Shown: piece after piece, positions 24,198-33,487 of the stretch
How positions within the stretch are numbered: the first letter of the stretch is position 1
Layout: every line of letters starts with the position of its first letter
Source: Cloacimonetes bacterium UBA5614
GTDB lineage: Bacteria > Cloacimonadota > Cloacimonadia > Cloacimonadales > Cloacimonadaceae
Reading direction: 5' to 3'
DNA length: 64,000 nucleotides
Assembly (NCBI GenBank): GCA_002424605.1
Contig: DIKQ01000005.1
Location: forward strand, 248,001 to 312,000
Translations under genes and position numbers: made by a program
The notes under the pieces: generated by a model
Told to the model about the DNA's origin: nothing
The model's database searches: none
What the model saw: the letters and a program-made list of their open reading frames with translations, nothing else

Positions 24198-25139
24198 ATG
24201 AATATTCATTTTAGAGATGTGCAGACAGGCATGGTTGAAGCCCGTGCCATTATTGAACTGGAACCCGGTGTTTTCCTTAACGAAGTAACTCTTTTAAACA
24301 TAGATGGAGAGCTGGTAGTCGAATTTCCCAGAAAGAACTTTATCGGAAAGAACGACCGTACCCATCATATGGACATAATCACCTTTGAAAATGAAGATAA
24401 GCAGGTATTGTGGGAGTTGCAGATAAAACAGGCATACCGTGAATGGCGCAAGGATAACCGCAAGGTTTTGGTTTATGAAGACAAGCCCGTAGCAGAGACG
24501 GACGGCGAAGCCCCGCCCCGCAGACAATATAAGGAACGCAGCTATGGCGATAAACCCAGAAGTGACCGTTCATACGGAGACAAGCCTCGCGGAGAGCGCT
24601 CTTATGGAGACAGACCCCGTGGTGAGCGTTCCTATGGAGACAGGCCCCGCAGCGATTCCTCCTACGCACCCAGAGGGTCACGGGATGACAATGCTGACGA
24701 ACGCCCCCGCAGAACCCACGATGACAATCGGGAAAGCAGACCCTATCGCGACAAGCCGTCTTCGGAACGCCGCTCTTATGGTGACAAACCTTCTTCTGAA
24801 CGCCGTTCTTATGGGGATAGACCCCGCAGCGACAGACCTTATGCTGATAGAAAACCCCGTGAATATGGCGACAGGGACAGCAGACCAAGGCAAAGCGACA
24901 GACCATATGGAGACAAACCTGCCGGACGCGAAAAATCTTACGGCGAAAAACGCTCCTATGATGACAAACCCCGCACAGCGCGCAGTCCCCGTTCCGACAA
25001 ACCAGCATATGACAAGCCGGCAAGAGGGAGGACTGCCCAGTCCGACAAGCCAAAGCGGGAACACAAAACCGGCGCGGCAAGAAAACCCCGTGCAACCGGT
25101 TCTGCATCTCCCAAACCACGTCGTGCCAAAAAACAATAA
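24198..25139 (+). CDS. SpoVG-like protein with long repetitive Arg/Tyr/Gly/Asp tail
   Basis: A 313-aa two-part protein. Residues 1-90 (MNIHFRDVQTGMVEARAII ... ELVVEFPRKNFIGKND) resemble the SpoVG fold, a small nucleic-acid-binding domain; the match is by pattern only. From residue ~100 the chain is low complexity: tandem 10-residue units of the type SYGDKPRSDR, SYGDRPRGER, with YG, RS and PR throughout and a Lys/Arg/Ala-rich end (KPRRAKKQ). The tail is surely disordered and strongly basic, as in RNA-binding tails. RBS GCGGAG precedes the ATG. Because of the repeats, other frames are also open; the N-terminal family signal and RBS identify this one as real. Confidence 0.72.
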   Translation: MNIHFRDVQTGMVEARAIIELEPGVFLNEVTLLNIDGELVVEFPRKNFIGKNDRTHHMDIITFENEDKQVLWELQIKQAYREWRKDNRKVLVYEDKPVAETDGEAPPRRQYKERSYGDKPRSDRSYGDKPRGERSYGDRPRGERSYGDRPRSDSSYAPRGSRDDNADERPRRTHDDNRESRPYRDKPSSERRSYGDKPSSERRSYGDRPRSDRPYADRKPREYGDRDSRPRQSDRPYGDKPAGREKSYGEKRSYDDKPRTARSPRSDKPAYDKPARGRTAQSDKPKREHKTGAARKPRATGSASPKPRRAKKQ

Positions 25140-25175
25140 TATCAATGTTATAAAAATAAAATAGGGAGGTTGGTT

Positions 25176-26384
25176 ATGATTACCAATCTGGAGCAAGTCC
25201 TCGCAACCAATGTAAAGGGGATGAAGCGCAGCGCCATCCGTGAACTGCTTAAGCTGATTGAAAATCCCAATATCATCTCTTTTGCAGGCGGATTACCTTC
25301 TCCTGATACTTTCCCCGTCACTGAACTCAAGGATATCATCAACGATGTAATGGACAACGAAGCCCATATCGCCCTGCAGTATGGTTCCACCGAAGGCGAC
25401 AATCTTCTCCGCACCATGCTGGTAAACCGTTACCGCAAGCAGGGAGTGGACGTTTCACTGGAAAACGTTATCATCACTACTGCATCCCAGCAGGGACTGG
25501 ACCTCATCACCAAGATATTCGTAGACCGCGGAGATTACATCATTGTCGGTCTGCCCTCCTATCTGGGCGGATTGAGCGCTTTTAACAGCTACGGAGCCAA
25601 CCTGATTGGCATCCCGATGGATGACGAAGGTGAAGACCCCGTCATTATGGAAGCCAAGCTCAAAGAACTCCAGGCAATGGGTAAAAAGCCCAAATTCATC
25701 TACATCATCCCCGATTTCCAGAATCCTGCCGGCATCACCATGACAGAGAGGCGCAGAAAGGAAATCATCGGCCTTGCCCACAAGTATGATGTGATGATAC
25801 TGGAAGACAGCCCCTACCGCGAACTGCGCTACGAAGGCGAGCACCAGAAGACCATGTATGAACTGGACGGCACCGGACAGGTGATGCTGATAGGCACTTT
25901 CTCCAAGATTTTCTGCCCCGGTTACCGCATAGGTTGGGTTATCGGACATCCTGATGTGCTGGACAAAATAGTTGTCTCCAAGCAGGCGACAGACCTTTGC
26001 ACGCCAGCTTTCACGCAGAGAATCGTGGCACGCTATATGGAAAAGGGATTGCTGGACAAGAAAATCGCCCAAATCAGGGATATGTATAAAGTTAAACAGC
26101 AGAACATGCTAAAGCTGCTGGATGAACATATGCCGGAAGGATTTACCTGGACTCACCCCGAGGGAGGACTGTTCCTGATGGTCAAAGGTCCTGAGCACAT
26201 CAATACAACTGAACTGCTCAAAACTGCCATCACTGAAGAGCAGGTTGCCTATGTGGCTGGCGGTTCCTTCTTCTGTGACGGAACCGGTAAAAACACCATG
26301 CGCCTGAACTTCTCTTACGAAACCCTTGCTAAGAACGAAGAAGGCATCAAACGCCTCGGCCGTTTCCTCAAGAAAAACGTTTAG
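25176..26384 (+). CDS. PLP-dependent aminotransferase (2-aminoadipate / LysN-like, class I)
   Basis: A 402-aa fold-type I aminotransferase: IISFAGGLPSPDTFPV, LQYGSTEGDNLLRTML, IITTASQQGLDLITKIF, YIIPDFQNPAGITMT, ILEDSPYRELRYEGE and the PLP-lysine block GTFSKIFCPGYRIGWV, all as in the 2-aminoadipate/branched-chain aminotransferase group related to MocR. Probably acts in amino-acid transamination with 2-oxoglutarate. Start is the ATG at 25176 behind AGGGAGG (25163-25169); a TTG at 25170 overlaps the RBS. A terminator follows at 26407. The exact amino acid is not readable. Confidence 0.88.
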   Translation: MITNLEQVLATNVKGMKRSAIRELLKLIENPNIISFAGGLPSPDTFPVTELKDIINDVMDNEAHIALQYGSTEGDNLLRTMLVNRYRKQGVDVSLENVIITTASQQGLDLITKIFVDRGDYIIVGLPSYLGGLSAFNSYGANLIGIPMDDEGEDPVIMEAKLKELQAMGKKPKFIYIIPDFQNPAGITMTERRRKEIIGLAHKYDVMILEDSPYRELRYEGEHQKTMYELDGTGQVMLIGTFSKIFCPGYRIGWVIGHPDVLDKIVVSKQATDLCTPAFTQRIVARYMEKGLLDKKIAQIRDMYKVKQQNMLKLLDEHMPEGFTWTHPEGGLFLMVKGPEHINTTELLKTAITEEQVAYVAGGSFFCDGTGKNTMRLNFSYETLAKNEEGIKRLGRFLKKNV

Positions 26385-26406
26385 TAAAACAAGATCACGA
26401 TATAAC

Positions 26407-26438
26407 AAAAAGGCACAGGTTATCCTGTGCCTTTTCTT
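26407..26438. terminator. bidirectional intrinsic terminator
   Basis: GGCACAGG (26412-26419), loop TTAT, CCTGTGCC (26424-26431), then TTTTCTT; the other side begins AAAAA. Placed between the convergent aminotransferase and FadL-like genes, so it can serve both strands. Confidence 0.9.
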
Positions 26439-26466
26439 ATTATTGGTTCAGTCCGGATACTACCGC

Positions 26467-27783
26467 TTAGAATTTGTAGCTAAGGCCTATGTTTCCGGAT
26501 ATGGAATTAGCGTTGTAAACACCTGCCATATTGGTTGCGGTCTGGGTTTCCACTTCGCGTTCCTCAAACATCACATACTGGAAATTTGCATCAAGCACAA
26601 ATTTGCCGAAGCTGCGTCCCCAGCCGATGTTTGAGCTGATTTTTGTGCCGATATCGGAAAGGGTGGCTGTCTGGGTTTCAGCCGGAATCGGTGTTTCGTC
26701 CATATAGACACCGAGACGCCATGCGTTTGAGCCCAGCATGAATTCAGTGCCAAGGCTCACCCGATATGTGTCTTCCCAGTCAAAAACAATCTCAGACCTG
26801 CTTAACTGCGGAACCAGCGGATTGGGGTGAACGGTTATCGGGTCGTCAAGCTCCACCACTACCTTGTCCAGGCGTTCCCACATTGTGTAAGCATAATCCA
26901 GGTTCATTCTCCATTTGGGTGTAATCATGTAAGATACACCAACCCCGATTTCTCCGGGAAGCTTGAGGGTGGTTTCAATATCAGACTTTCCGCCAACTTT
27001 GGTGCTGGGAGGAATCCAGGTTGCCACTTCAATCTCGCCTTCCATTTTTATGTTGCTGAGAATCTTTCCGGCTACACCGATTGACAGGCACTGGGTTGGT
27101 TTGTACATCAGGCCGGCATTTGCACCATAACCAATTCCGGTTCCGGACATGTCTGATGTGGTGGGCAGGAAGCCTGTGTCGGGTGAACTGAACTGAACTT
27201 TCGCCAGGTCAATCATACCATAATAGATACTGAGACCGGCGCCAAAAGATAGTTTGGGCATAATCTGGTAGGCTATGGTGGGATGCAGGTCCAGGATTGC
27301 TATGCTGCTCAGCATCTCTTCCTTAGGGAAGTCAGTAAAGCCGGCAAACATTGCAGGCTGCTGATAGGCATCCCAAGTCGTGCCCAGTCCGTATGGCACA
27401 AACAAACCGATGCCATACTTCATCTTCGGACCCTTTGCAAAGGTTGCGAAGAAATTGGGGAAAGATCTCAGGCTGGATTCGGCTTCATATATTTTGTTCT
27501 CATAGCCGGGTACAGCTGTAAAATAAGGTCCGTTGTTCTCCCATTCAGCCGAGGGCATTATAAAAGTTCCGCCCAAGGAAATGGAGGTTTCATCCATAAA
27601 TGCCATTCCGGCAGGATTCCAGAACATAGCTGACGGGTCATCCGCCAATCCGCGAAATGCTCCACCCATTGCTGTGGCTCTGGAGCCAACACCTGACAGG
27701 GCAAAACCGCCGGCAAACAGGGTGCCGATACATAAACCAAGCAGTAATGCCGTCAGCATGACCATCTTGAATGTTCTCATCAT
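26467..27783 (-). CDS. OmpP1/FadL family outer-membrane transporter
   Basis: A 438-aa outer-membrane beta-barrel protein. Residues 1-24 are a cleavable signal (ALLLGLCIGTLFAGG), then the family hallmark FALSGVGSRATAMGGAFRGLADDPSAMFWNPAGMAFM, where the NPAG motif starts the hatch domain. Later segments alternate in polarity and the protein ends in an aromatic residue (LSYKF), as expected for BAM substrates. Members take up hydrophobic compounds such as long-chain fatty acids or aromatics. Single gene with its own RBS (AAGGAG) and a shared terminator. Confidence 0.9.
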   Translation of the reverse strand: MMRTFKMVMLTALLLGLCIGTLFAGGFALSGVGSRATAMGGAFRGLADDPSAMFWNPAGMAFMDETSISLGGTFIMPSAEWENNGPYFTAVPGYENKIYEAESSLRSFPNFFATFAKGPKMKYGIGLFVPYGLGTTWDAYQQPAMFAGFTDFPKEEMLSSIAILDLHPTIAYQIMPKLSFGAGLSIYYGMIDLAKVQFSSPDTGFLPTTSDMSGTGIGYGANAGLMYKPTQCLSIGVAGKILSNIKMEGEIEVATWIPPSTKVGGKSDIETTLKLPGEIGVGVSYMITPKWRMNLDYAYTMWERLDKVVVELDDPITVHPNPLVPQLSRSEIVFDWEDTYRVSLGTEFMLGSNAWRLGVYMDETPIPAETQTATLSDIGTKISSNIGWGRSFGKFVLDANFQYVMFEEREVETQTATNMAGVYNANSISGNIGLSYKF

Positions 27784-27951
27784 TTCTCTCCTTGTGAGTT
27801 ATTGGGTTTTATGCAGGATGTTATTGAGTATGAATTATATTCAAGGTTAAAATGATGTCAACTAAAATATTGGTTACGGCTGTAACTTTATATCCTATAA
27901 TTGCTTACCGTTTGACTGCCTGGGTCGTCTTAACTGAATCCAGGTCAGCTG

Positions 27952-29343
27952 TTATTCCTTTTCTGCTTCAGTTACAACTACTTCGTCATCAAAATCCTGA
28001 CTGATGTCAGCCTCTGTATATTCCATCCCGTCTTCCTCTTCGGAGGCAAGCAGCATGTTTTCCGGCAGTTTGGCTGTCGCTTTGGTTTTTATTCCCAATT
28101 TTACAAGCTTGTACGCCTGGGAAACGAGGTTACCCTTGCCTTCCGCCAGTTGCGAATGCGCTTTATCATATGCCTTGAGACTGTTGTCCAGGTGCTTTTT
28201 GATATCGTTCATGCTGTTCACAAAACCCACAAACTTGGCATACAATTGTCCGCCCTGCTCAGCAATATCGCGTACATGCCTTTTCTGGTCGTCAATCCGC
28301 CACAGGCTTCCCACCAGTTGCATGGTGATGAGCAGAGTGGAGGGACAGACCAGCAGGACCCTTTTACCGGAAGCGTATTGATATAGCTCCGTATCGTTGT
28401 TGATAGCAACAAAGTAGGCAGCTTCCACCGGGACAAACATCAGCACAAAGTCCAGCGTATTTATATCCTTTAGGTCCTCATATTTCTTTTCTGACAGTTC
28501 CTGGATATGCTTGCGGATGCTTCTCAGGTGGTCTTTGATGCCTGTTTCTTTCTCGTTGTCATCCACAGCATTAAAGTATCTCTCATAACCGGTCAGCGAA
28601 ACCTTGGAATCCACAATCAGCTGTTTGCTGTCAGGTAAATTTACCACGATATCGGGCCGGAGATTTTCTCCGCTTTCATTTTTATAATTGGGCTGCACCA
28701 GATAATGCACGCCTTCTTTCAGTCCTGTGAAGTCCAGGATGCGCCTCAGGTTGATTTCACCCCAGTCGCCCTGGGTTTTGGTGTCGGATTTTAGCGCCCG
28801 CACCAGATTATCCGTCTCTTTGCTCATGGTTTCATAGGCAGTATGCATTTTCTTGATTTCTTCCGTCAGGCTAAAGCGCTCTTTGCCTTCCTTGTCATAG
28901 ACCTCTTCCACCTTTGCCTTGAAATCGTTCATCTGTTGCCGGAAGGGTGTCAGGATAAGGTCCAGGTTTGTCTTGTTCTGTTCCGCAAAGGTCTTGCCTT
29001 TTTCCTCAAAGATTTTGGATGCCAGGGCCTGAAACTCCAGCTTCATCTGGTCTTTGGCGGCGTTAAGGTTATCTATCTGTTCCTTGAGGTTTTTGCCTTG
29101 TTCTGCCAGGCGGGTTTCCAGTTCAGCTTTTTTCTGGAGCAGCGCGGAAACTTCCTCAGATGAGGAGCGCGCCTCTTCCCTGTGGGCATCGCTGCTTGTT
29201 TTCAGTTCATCATACCTGGATTGCAGGACTTTCAGTTCGGATTTCAGTTCCAGCGCTTTACGGCTTTCCAGCAGTCTGGTAATCAACCAGACAGCAATGC
29301 TAACGGCGATGAGGGTAATAATGAATATAGCGGTTGAGACCAT
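27952..29343 (-). CDS. rmuC: DNA recombination protein RmuC
   Basis: A 463-aa protein: a membrane anchor at residues 3-20, a long coiled coil from ~25 to 150, then the RmuC domain with TKTQGDWGEINLRRILDFTGL, RPDIVVNLPDSKQLIVDSKVSLTGYERYF (the PD-(D/E)XK-like nuclease core) and FVLMFVPVEAAYFVAINND. RmuC limits rearrangements at inverted repeats in E. coli; the mechanism is not fully settled. An acidic C-terminal tail of ~30 residues follows. A nearby promoter must lie in the 150-bp divergent region with the DUF3795 gene. Confidence 0.9.
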   Translation of the reverse strand: MVSTAIFIITLIAVSIAVWLITRLLESRKALELKSELKVLQSRYDELKTSSDAHREEARSSSEEVSALLQKKAELETRLAEQGKNLKEQIDNLNAAKDQMKLEFQALASKIFEEKGKTFAEQNKTNLDLILTPFRQQMNDFKAKVEEVYDKEGKERFSLTEEIKKMHTAYETMSKETDNLVRALKSDTKTQGDWGEINLRRILDFTGLKEGVHYLVQPNYKNESGENLRPDIVVNLPDSKQLIVDSKVSLTGYERYFNAVDDNEKETGIKDHLRSIRKHIQELSEKKYEDLKDINTLDFVLMFVPVEAAYFVAINNDTELYQYASGKRVLLVCPSTLLITMQLVGSLWRIDDQKRHVRDIAEQGGQLYAKFVGFVNSMNDIKKHLDNSLKAYDKAHSQLAEGKGNLVSQAYKLVKLGIKTKATAKLPENMLLASEEEDGMEYTEADISQDFDDEVVVTEAEKE

Positions 29344-29493
29344 CTTTTTCTCCTGATTGGACTAATGGCAACTATATTTTCCCGTGCTTATCTGTCAATT
29401 ATCAGTTTTCAGACCGCTGCAATCCAAATTCTCTGCTTGACTTTTTGAGCGACCCTGCTTTTTAAGTGGCAAATTTTCATACAGGAAGTTGTT

Positions 29494-29928
29494 ATGTACA
29501 CAGAAAACGAAGTTATGGACATCGCGCCCTGCGGCACCAATTGCGGTGCCTGCCCCGCCTATCTCTGCAAGGACAATCCCGAACTGCTGGAAGCAGTGGT
29601 CGCCAAAGGACTCAAACGCGAAGACCTGCCCTGCCCCGGCTGCCGTGAACACAAAGGCAAATGCGCTTTCACCGATGGCGATTGCGCCACCTATGACTGC
29701 ATCGTCAGACACGGAGTGACCTTCTGCTATGAGTGTGATGAATTCCCCTGCCAATTCCTGCATCCCTGCGCCGACCGCGCCAATATCCTGCCCCACAACA
29801 TGAAGCTCTACAACCTCTGCTACATCCGCACCTATGGCGTGGATGCCTTCCGTAAGAAGTTCCCCGAAATCAAAGTCCGTTATTATGGCGGTAAAATGCT
29901 GATTGGCAAAGGACCGCAACTGCCCTGA
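29494..29928 (+). CDS. DUF3795 cysteine-rich protein
   Basis: A 144-aa protein with about 15 cysteines: IAPCGTNCGACPAYLC near residues 10-25, LPCPGCREHKGKCAF, DCATYDCIVRHGVTFCYECDEFPC and a C-terminal YGVDAFRKKFPE. This is the DUF3795 pattern found widely in anaerobes. The Cys spacing suggests metal or Fe-S binding; no activity is established. It ends in a strong terminator and is a single transcription unit divergent from rmuC. Confidence 0.85.
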   Translation: MYTENEVMDIAPCGTNCGACPAYLCKDNPELLEAVVAKGLKREDLPCPGCREHKGKCAFTDGDCATYDCIVRHGVTFCYECDEFPCQFLHPCADRANILPHNMKLYNLCYIRTYGVDAFRKKFPEIKVRYYGGKMLIGKGPQLP

Positions 29929-29951
29929 CCTATACCGGTAACCCCCTTTTC

Positions 29952-29985
29952 AAGCTGTCTGAATCGTTTTCAGGCAGCTTTTTTT
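29952..29985 (+). terminator. intrinsic terminator after the DUF3795 gene
   Basis: AAGCTG-T-CTGAA (29952-29963), loop TCGTT, TTCAG-G-CAGCTT (29969-29980) followed by a run of seven T. One T-G wobble in the stem. Confidence 0.9.
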
Positions 29986-30013
29986 CATGCTTCCCCCCTG
30001 CCTCTTCCTTAGG

Positions 30014-30105
30014 AGCATTACGGTAGCATTACGGTACCATTACGGTAGCATTGCGGTAATTGACCGTATTACTACCGTAATGGTACCGTAATGCTACCGT
30101 AATGC
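30014..30105. repeat. long hairpin of iterated GCATTACGGTA units
   Basis: Four 11-bp units (GCATTACGGTA, GCATTACGGTA, CCATTACGGTA, GCATTGCGGTA; 30014-30057) are followed, after a short centre, by the reverse complements ending CTACCGTAATGC (to 30105). The arms pair over about 42 bp with few mismatches and can slip by 11 bp. CCTCTT (30001) and AAGAGG (30108-30113) extend the symmetry. It lies between a terminator and the promoter of the kinase operon. Confidence 0.9.
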
Positions 30106-30128
30106 AAAAGAGGAAAAACAGATAAAGC

Positions 30129-30158
30129 TTGACACAATAGATAAATGTTTTTTAAATA
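30129..30158 (+). promoter_or_regulatory. candidate sigma-70-type promoter for the phosphorelay operon
   Basis: TTGACA at 30129-30134, an 18-bp spacer, and TAAATA at 30153-30158, about 45 bp before the kinase ATG at 30205. The -35 is a perfect consensus; the -10 is weak. Confidence 0.5.
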
Positions 30159-30204
30159 AATCTCAATTCATTGGCATACACAATCCGACCGATTGGGAGA
30201 AAGG

Positions 30205-33024
30205 ATGAAAAAACCGGAGAAATACTCCGTCTTCTTGGCCGAAATTCTGATATATGTTGCCATAGCAGCCGCCTATTTTTCCTTGGGTGTCTGGTTTACA
30301 AACGCAATGGGGTATCTCCGGGACCTGAACGATTATGTATTCATGGCTCCCACATCCTCGCTAATGATAATTCTGCTGGGTATCAGCATTCTGGTGTGGT
30401 TCTATAGAAACAACCGCAGGCAATATAAGATTTATTTCTGGTTTCTGGTCTGCGCCATACTGGGCTATACAATTGTAATGATGTTGCTTAGCGCATCCGG
30501 CAGCACTTTGACGGAATTGAGCCGGCAATACAATCCCGAAAAACTGTTGACCAAGGCAACCTTCTTTGATTTATCGCCGATAGTCGCCTCTCTGGCACTT
30601 CTGCTATTAATGATTATGCTGCTCAGGCACTTCCTGGGAACGGCATCCAGGCTGTGCAGCAGACTCAATATGGCACTCTCTCTGCTTGTTTTCATCCCCT
30701 GTTACCTGATAGTCCTGAGCTATGTCTCGGCAGTGCCGATATTTTATATAACCGATGTAACGCCTGTGGGGCTTCCGGCAGCGCTGCTACTACTTCTGTT
30801 GCTGATAGCAATCCATCTTTTGGAAGGCAAAGAAAGCCTGTTGTATATGTTTTTCTCAGCCAAGATGCAGGCACAAAACCAGGTAAAAGGAATGACAAGC
30901 AAGAGCGTCTTGTTCTATTTCCTCATCCTGATGCTGGTCATATCCTTTGGCGGTTCGTTCTTCGTCAGGATTTCCTACAGCATTGTTAAAGCGACTTCTG
31001 TAAATAACATGAACCGTTTCAGCACTATCATCTCCGGACAAATCAGCGAATGGTACAAAAGGCAGATAACGGACCTGCTGGCCGTTTACAGCAACCCCTT
31101 TATGAATTCCAATGCCCTCGCAGTAATCAATGATACGACCGATACAAACACAATAAACAACGTACGTCAGCTGATAAACTCCGGTATCAGGAGCAATCAG
31201 TTCCTGAAAACCACTCTTTACGATACTACAGGAGTGGAAATCCTTTCCACCTCCGACACAAAATCCGGGACAGAGCTCAGTCCTGATATCCTGCTCTCCC
31301 TGGCCTCCGACACGGATAAAATCCTGCTGACTGAATCGCAGGAGTATCAGCAAAATGACAATCAAGTGAAATCAACCCTGAATATATGGATTCCTGTTCT
31401 GAAAGACAGCCTTGGTACAAAGGAGTCCATAGCCGGTGTCTGGCAGATAAAAATAGACCCGCAACGCGAAATATATCCGATTGTCTCACAGGGCAGATTT
31501 TTCAGCAAATCTGGAGAGACAGTCATTTTCAGCCGCAGTGCCAACAGGATTACGGTGCTCAACCGGACGCAATTCAAGAATAACCAGGAACTGGACCATT
31601 GGATAAGCTTCAAAATCCGCCCCTCCCTGGCTAACCTTGCCGGCTCTGCAGAAGGCTATGTGATACTGGAAGGGGTGGATTACAGGAAAATGCCGGTCAT
31701 TACACTCGTCAGCGCTGTAAAAGATACTCCGTGGTTCATCCTGCTGAAGATAAACAAAAGAGAAGTGTTCCAGCCACTAAAGACTAACATTTTAATCGCC
31801 GTAAGCTCCATACTTCTGCTGATTCTGTTACTGGCTATGGGCATAGTTCTCATAGAAAGAAGCAGGGACAGGCAATGGTATAAGCAGCAGTTGGAGCTGG
31901 AATACAGCAGGAAGCAGGTCGAGGAAACTCTCCTCGAGACAGAACTGAATTACAGGAATATCCTGGACAACCTGATTGAGGGTTGCCAGATAATCGATTC
32001 AGACTTGAGATATGCCTACATCAATAAAGCTTATGCGAAGCAGTTCAATAAGAAAGGACAGGATATCGTCGGCCTGAAGATGACGGAAGTCTATCCCGGC
32101 ATTGATGAATCCCCCATGTTCCGGATGCTCACCCAATGCTTGCAAAGGCAGGTTTCAGGAAACTGGGAAAGCCGGATTGTACGTGAAGACGGCTCTATTG
32201 AATGGATATTCTCCAGGTTCCAGCCGATGGGTGATAACCTCCTGATTCTCACTTCTGACATTACCGAGCGCAAACAGGCGGAAGCCGAAATCCGTAATAT
32301 GAACGCTGAACTTGAACGCAAAGTATTGGAACGAACCGAGCAATTGCAAATCGCATACAACGAAATGGAGAGTTTCAGCTACTCCGTTTCTCATGACTTG
32401 CGAGCACCCCTGAGAGCCATCGGCAGCTTTAGCGAAGTGCTGGATACTGATTACAAAACACACCTGGACGAGAAAGGACAGGACTATCTGTGCAGAATCC
32501 GAAAAGCATCCGCCCGCATGAGTGAGCTTATTGACGACATTCTCAAGCTCTCCAGAATCAGCCGGACCCCAATCAACCTTATGGATCTGGAGTTAAAGCC
32601 CTTTATCGAAAAGATGCTTGCCCAGACAATTCCCACGGAGACCGACCGCATTTCCGAGATAACCCTGGATATCAGAGGCAGCGTGAAGGCGGATGAGTCT
32701 CTGCTTACCATCGCCCTGACCAACATTATCGACAATGCCTGGAAATTCACATCCTACAGGGAGAAGACTTTGATAACAATCTTCACTGAGGAAACGGACA
32801 GGTCTGTGAACCTGACCGTGCAGGATAACGGGGCAGGTTTTGATATGAAATATGCCGACAAGCTCTTCTCGCCATTCCAGCGCCTGCATAAAATCGAGGA
32901 GTTTCACGGCACCGGCATCGGGCTTACAATCGTGCAGCGCATCATGCAAAAGCATAACGGCGTCGTAACCATTGATAGCGAAAAGGATGTTGGAACCAAA
33001 GTAACACTGCTATTCATCAAATAA
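30205..33024 (+). CDS. membrane PAS sensor histidine kinase
   Basis: A 939-aa kinase. Residues ~10-230 hold six or so transmembrane segments; another helix at ~235-255 and one near 530-555 bracket a ~270-residue extracytoplasmic sensing domain (Cache-like by layout). Then a PAS domain (YRNILDNLIEGCQIIDSDLRY ...), a coiled coil and HisKA with His730 in SYSVSHDLRAPLRAIG, then HATPase: TNIIDNAWKFT (N box), VQDNGAGFD (G1), GTGIGLTIVQRIM (G2). It autophosphorylates on His and presumably signals to the receiver encoded 10 bp downstream. Start is the ATG at 30205 behind GGGAGAAAGG; the frame from a TTG at 30193 is not needed. Confidence 0.88.
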   Translation: MKKPEKYSVFLAEILIYVAIAAAYFSLGVWFTNAMGYLRDLNDYVFMAPTSSLMIILLGISILVWFYRNNRRQYKIYFWFLVCAILGYTIVMMLLSASGSTLTELSRQYNPEKLLTKATFFDLSPIVASLALLLLMIMLLRHFLGTASRLCSRLNMALSLLVFIPCYLIVLSYVSAVPIFYITDVTPVGLPAALLLLLLLIAIHLLEGKESLLYMFFSAKMQAQNQVKGMTSKSVLFYFLILMLVISFGGSFFVRISYSIVKATSVNNMNRFSTIISGQISEWYKRQITDLLAVYSNPFMNSNALAVINDTTDTNTINNVRQLINSGIRSNQFLKTTLYDTTGVEILSTSDTKSGTELSPDILLSLASDTDKILLTESQEYQQNDNQVKSTLNIWIPVLKDSLGTKESIAGVWQIKIDPQREIYPIVSQGRFFSKSGETVIFSRSANRITVLNRTQFKNNQELDHWISFKIRPSLANLAGSAEGYVILEGVDYRKMPVITLVSAVKDTPWFILLKINKREVFQPLKTNILIAVSSILLLILLLAMGIVLIERSRDRQWYKQQLELEYSRKQVEETLLETELNYRNILDNLIEGCQIIDSDLRYAYINKAYAKQFNKKGQDIVGLKMTEVYPGIDESPMFRMLTQCLQRQVSGNWESRIVREDGSIEWIFSRFQPMGDNLLILTSDITERKQAEAEIRNMNAELERKVLERTEQLQIAYNEMESFSYSVSHDLRAPLRAIGSFSEVLDTDYKTHLDEKGQDYLCRIRKASARMSELIDDILKLSRISRTPINLMDLELKPFIEKMLAQTIPTETDRISEITLDIRGSVKADESLLTIALTNIIDNAWKFTSYREKTLITIFTEETDRSVNLTVQDNGAGFDMKYADKLFSPFQRLHKIEEFHGTGIGLTIVQRIMQKHNGVVTIDSEKDVGTKVTLLFIK

Positions 33025-33034
33025 GGAGATAAAT

Positions 33035-33487
33035 ATGCTGACAGGAACGATTCTGTTAATTGAGGACAATCCCGACGATGTCCTGATTACCAAGCTCGCC
33101 TTTGAAAACAATCATCTTCTCAATCCGATTGAAGTGATTGATGATGGCGCTTTGGTGGCGGATTACTTTGAAGGCAAGGGAAAGTATGAAAACAGGAACA
33201 TCCATGACCTTCCCGCCCTGGTACTGCTTGATTTGAAGCTGCCAAACGTCTCGGGACTCCAGGTCCTGGATTATATCAGGAACAACCATCTCACTTCCCT
33301 GCTGCCCGTAATAATCCTGACTTCCTCCAATGAGGACAAGGATGTAATCAGCAGTTATGTTTTGGGAGCGAACAGCTATGTCCAGAAACCGGTGGACTTC
33401 TACGAGTTTACCGCAGCAGTGAAGAGCCTTGGCCTGTATTGGCTGGTGTATAATGAAGCACCCCAGGGCAGGCAGGGCAATGGATAA
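33035..33487 (+). CDS. single-domain response regulator (Rcp1-like)
   Basis: A 150-aa receiver domain with no output domain. ILLIEDNPDDVLITKLAF gives the acidic pocket, LVLLDLKLPNVSG carries the phospho-acceptor Asp66, and ILTSSNEDKDVISSYVLGANSYVQKPVDF has the conserved Thr/Ser and Lys. The insertion with GxGxYExR before the Asp is typical of Rcp1-type regulators paired with phytochrome-like kinases of the class encoded just upstream. Likely carries phosphate between the two kinases. RBS AAGGAG precedes the ATG. Confidence 0.9.
   Translation: MLTGTILLIEDNPDDVLITKLAFENNHLLNPIEVIDDGALVADYFEGKGKYENRNIHDLPALVLLDLKLPNVSGLQVLDYIRNNHLTSLLPVIILTSSNEDKDVISSYVLGANSYVQKPVDFYEFTAAVKSLGLYWLVYNEAPQGRQGNG

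Noticed and set aside
24379..25119. Minus- and plus-strand alternative ORFs across the repetitive tail gene
   Set aside because: Repeated 30-bp units keep several frames open. Only the frame starting at 24198 has an RBS and a structured N-terminal domain.
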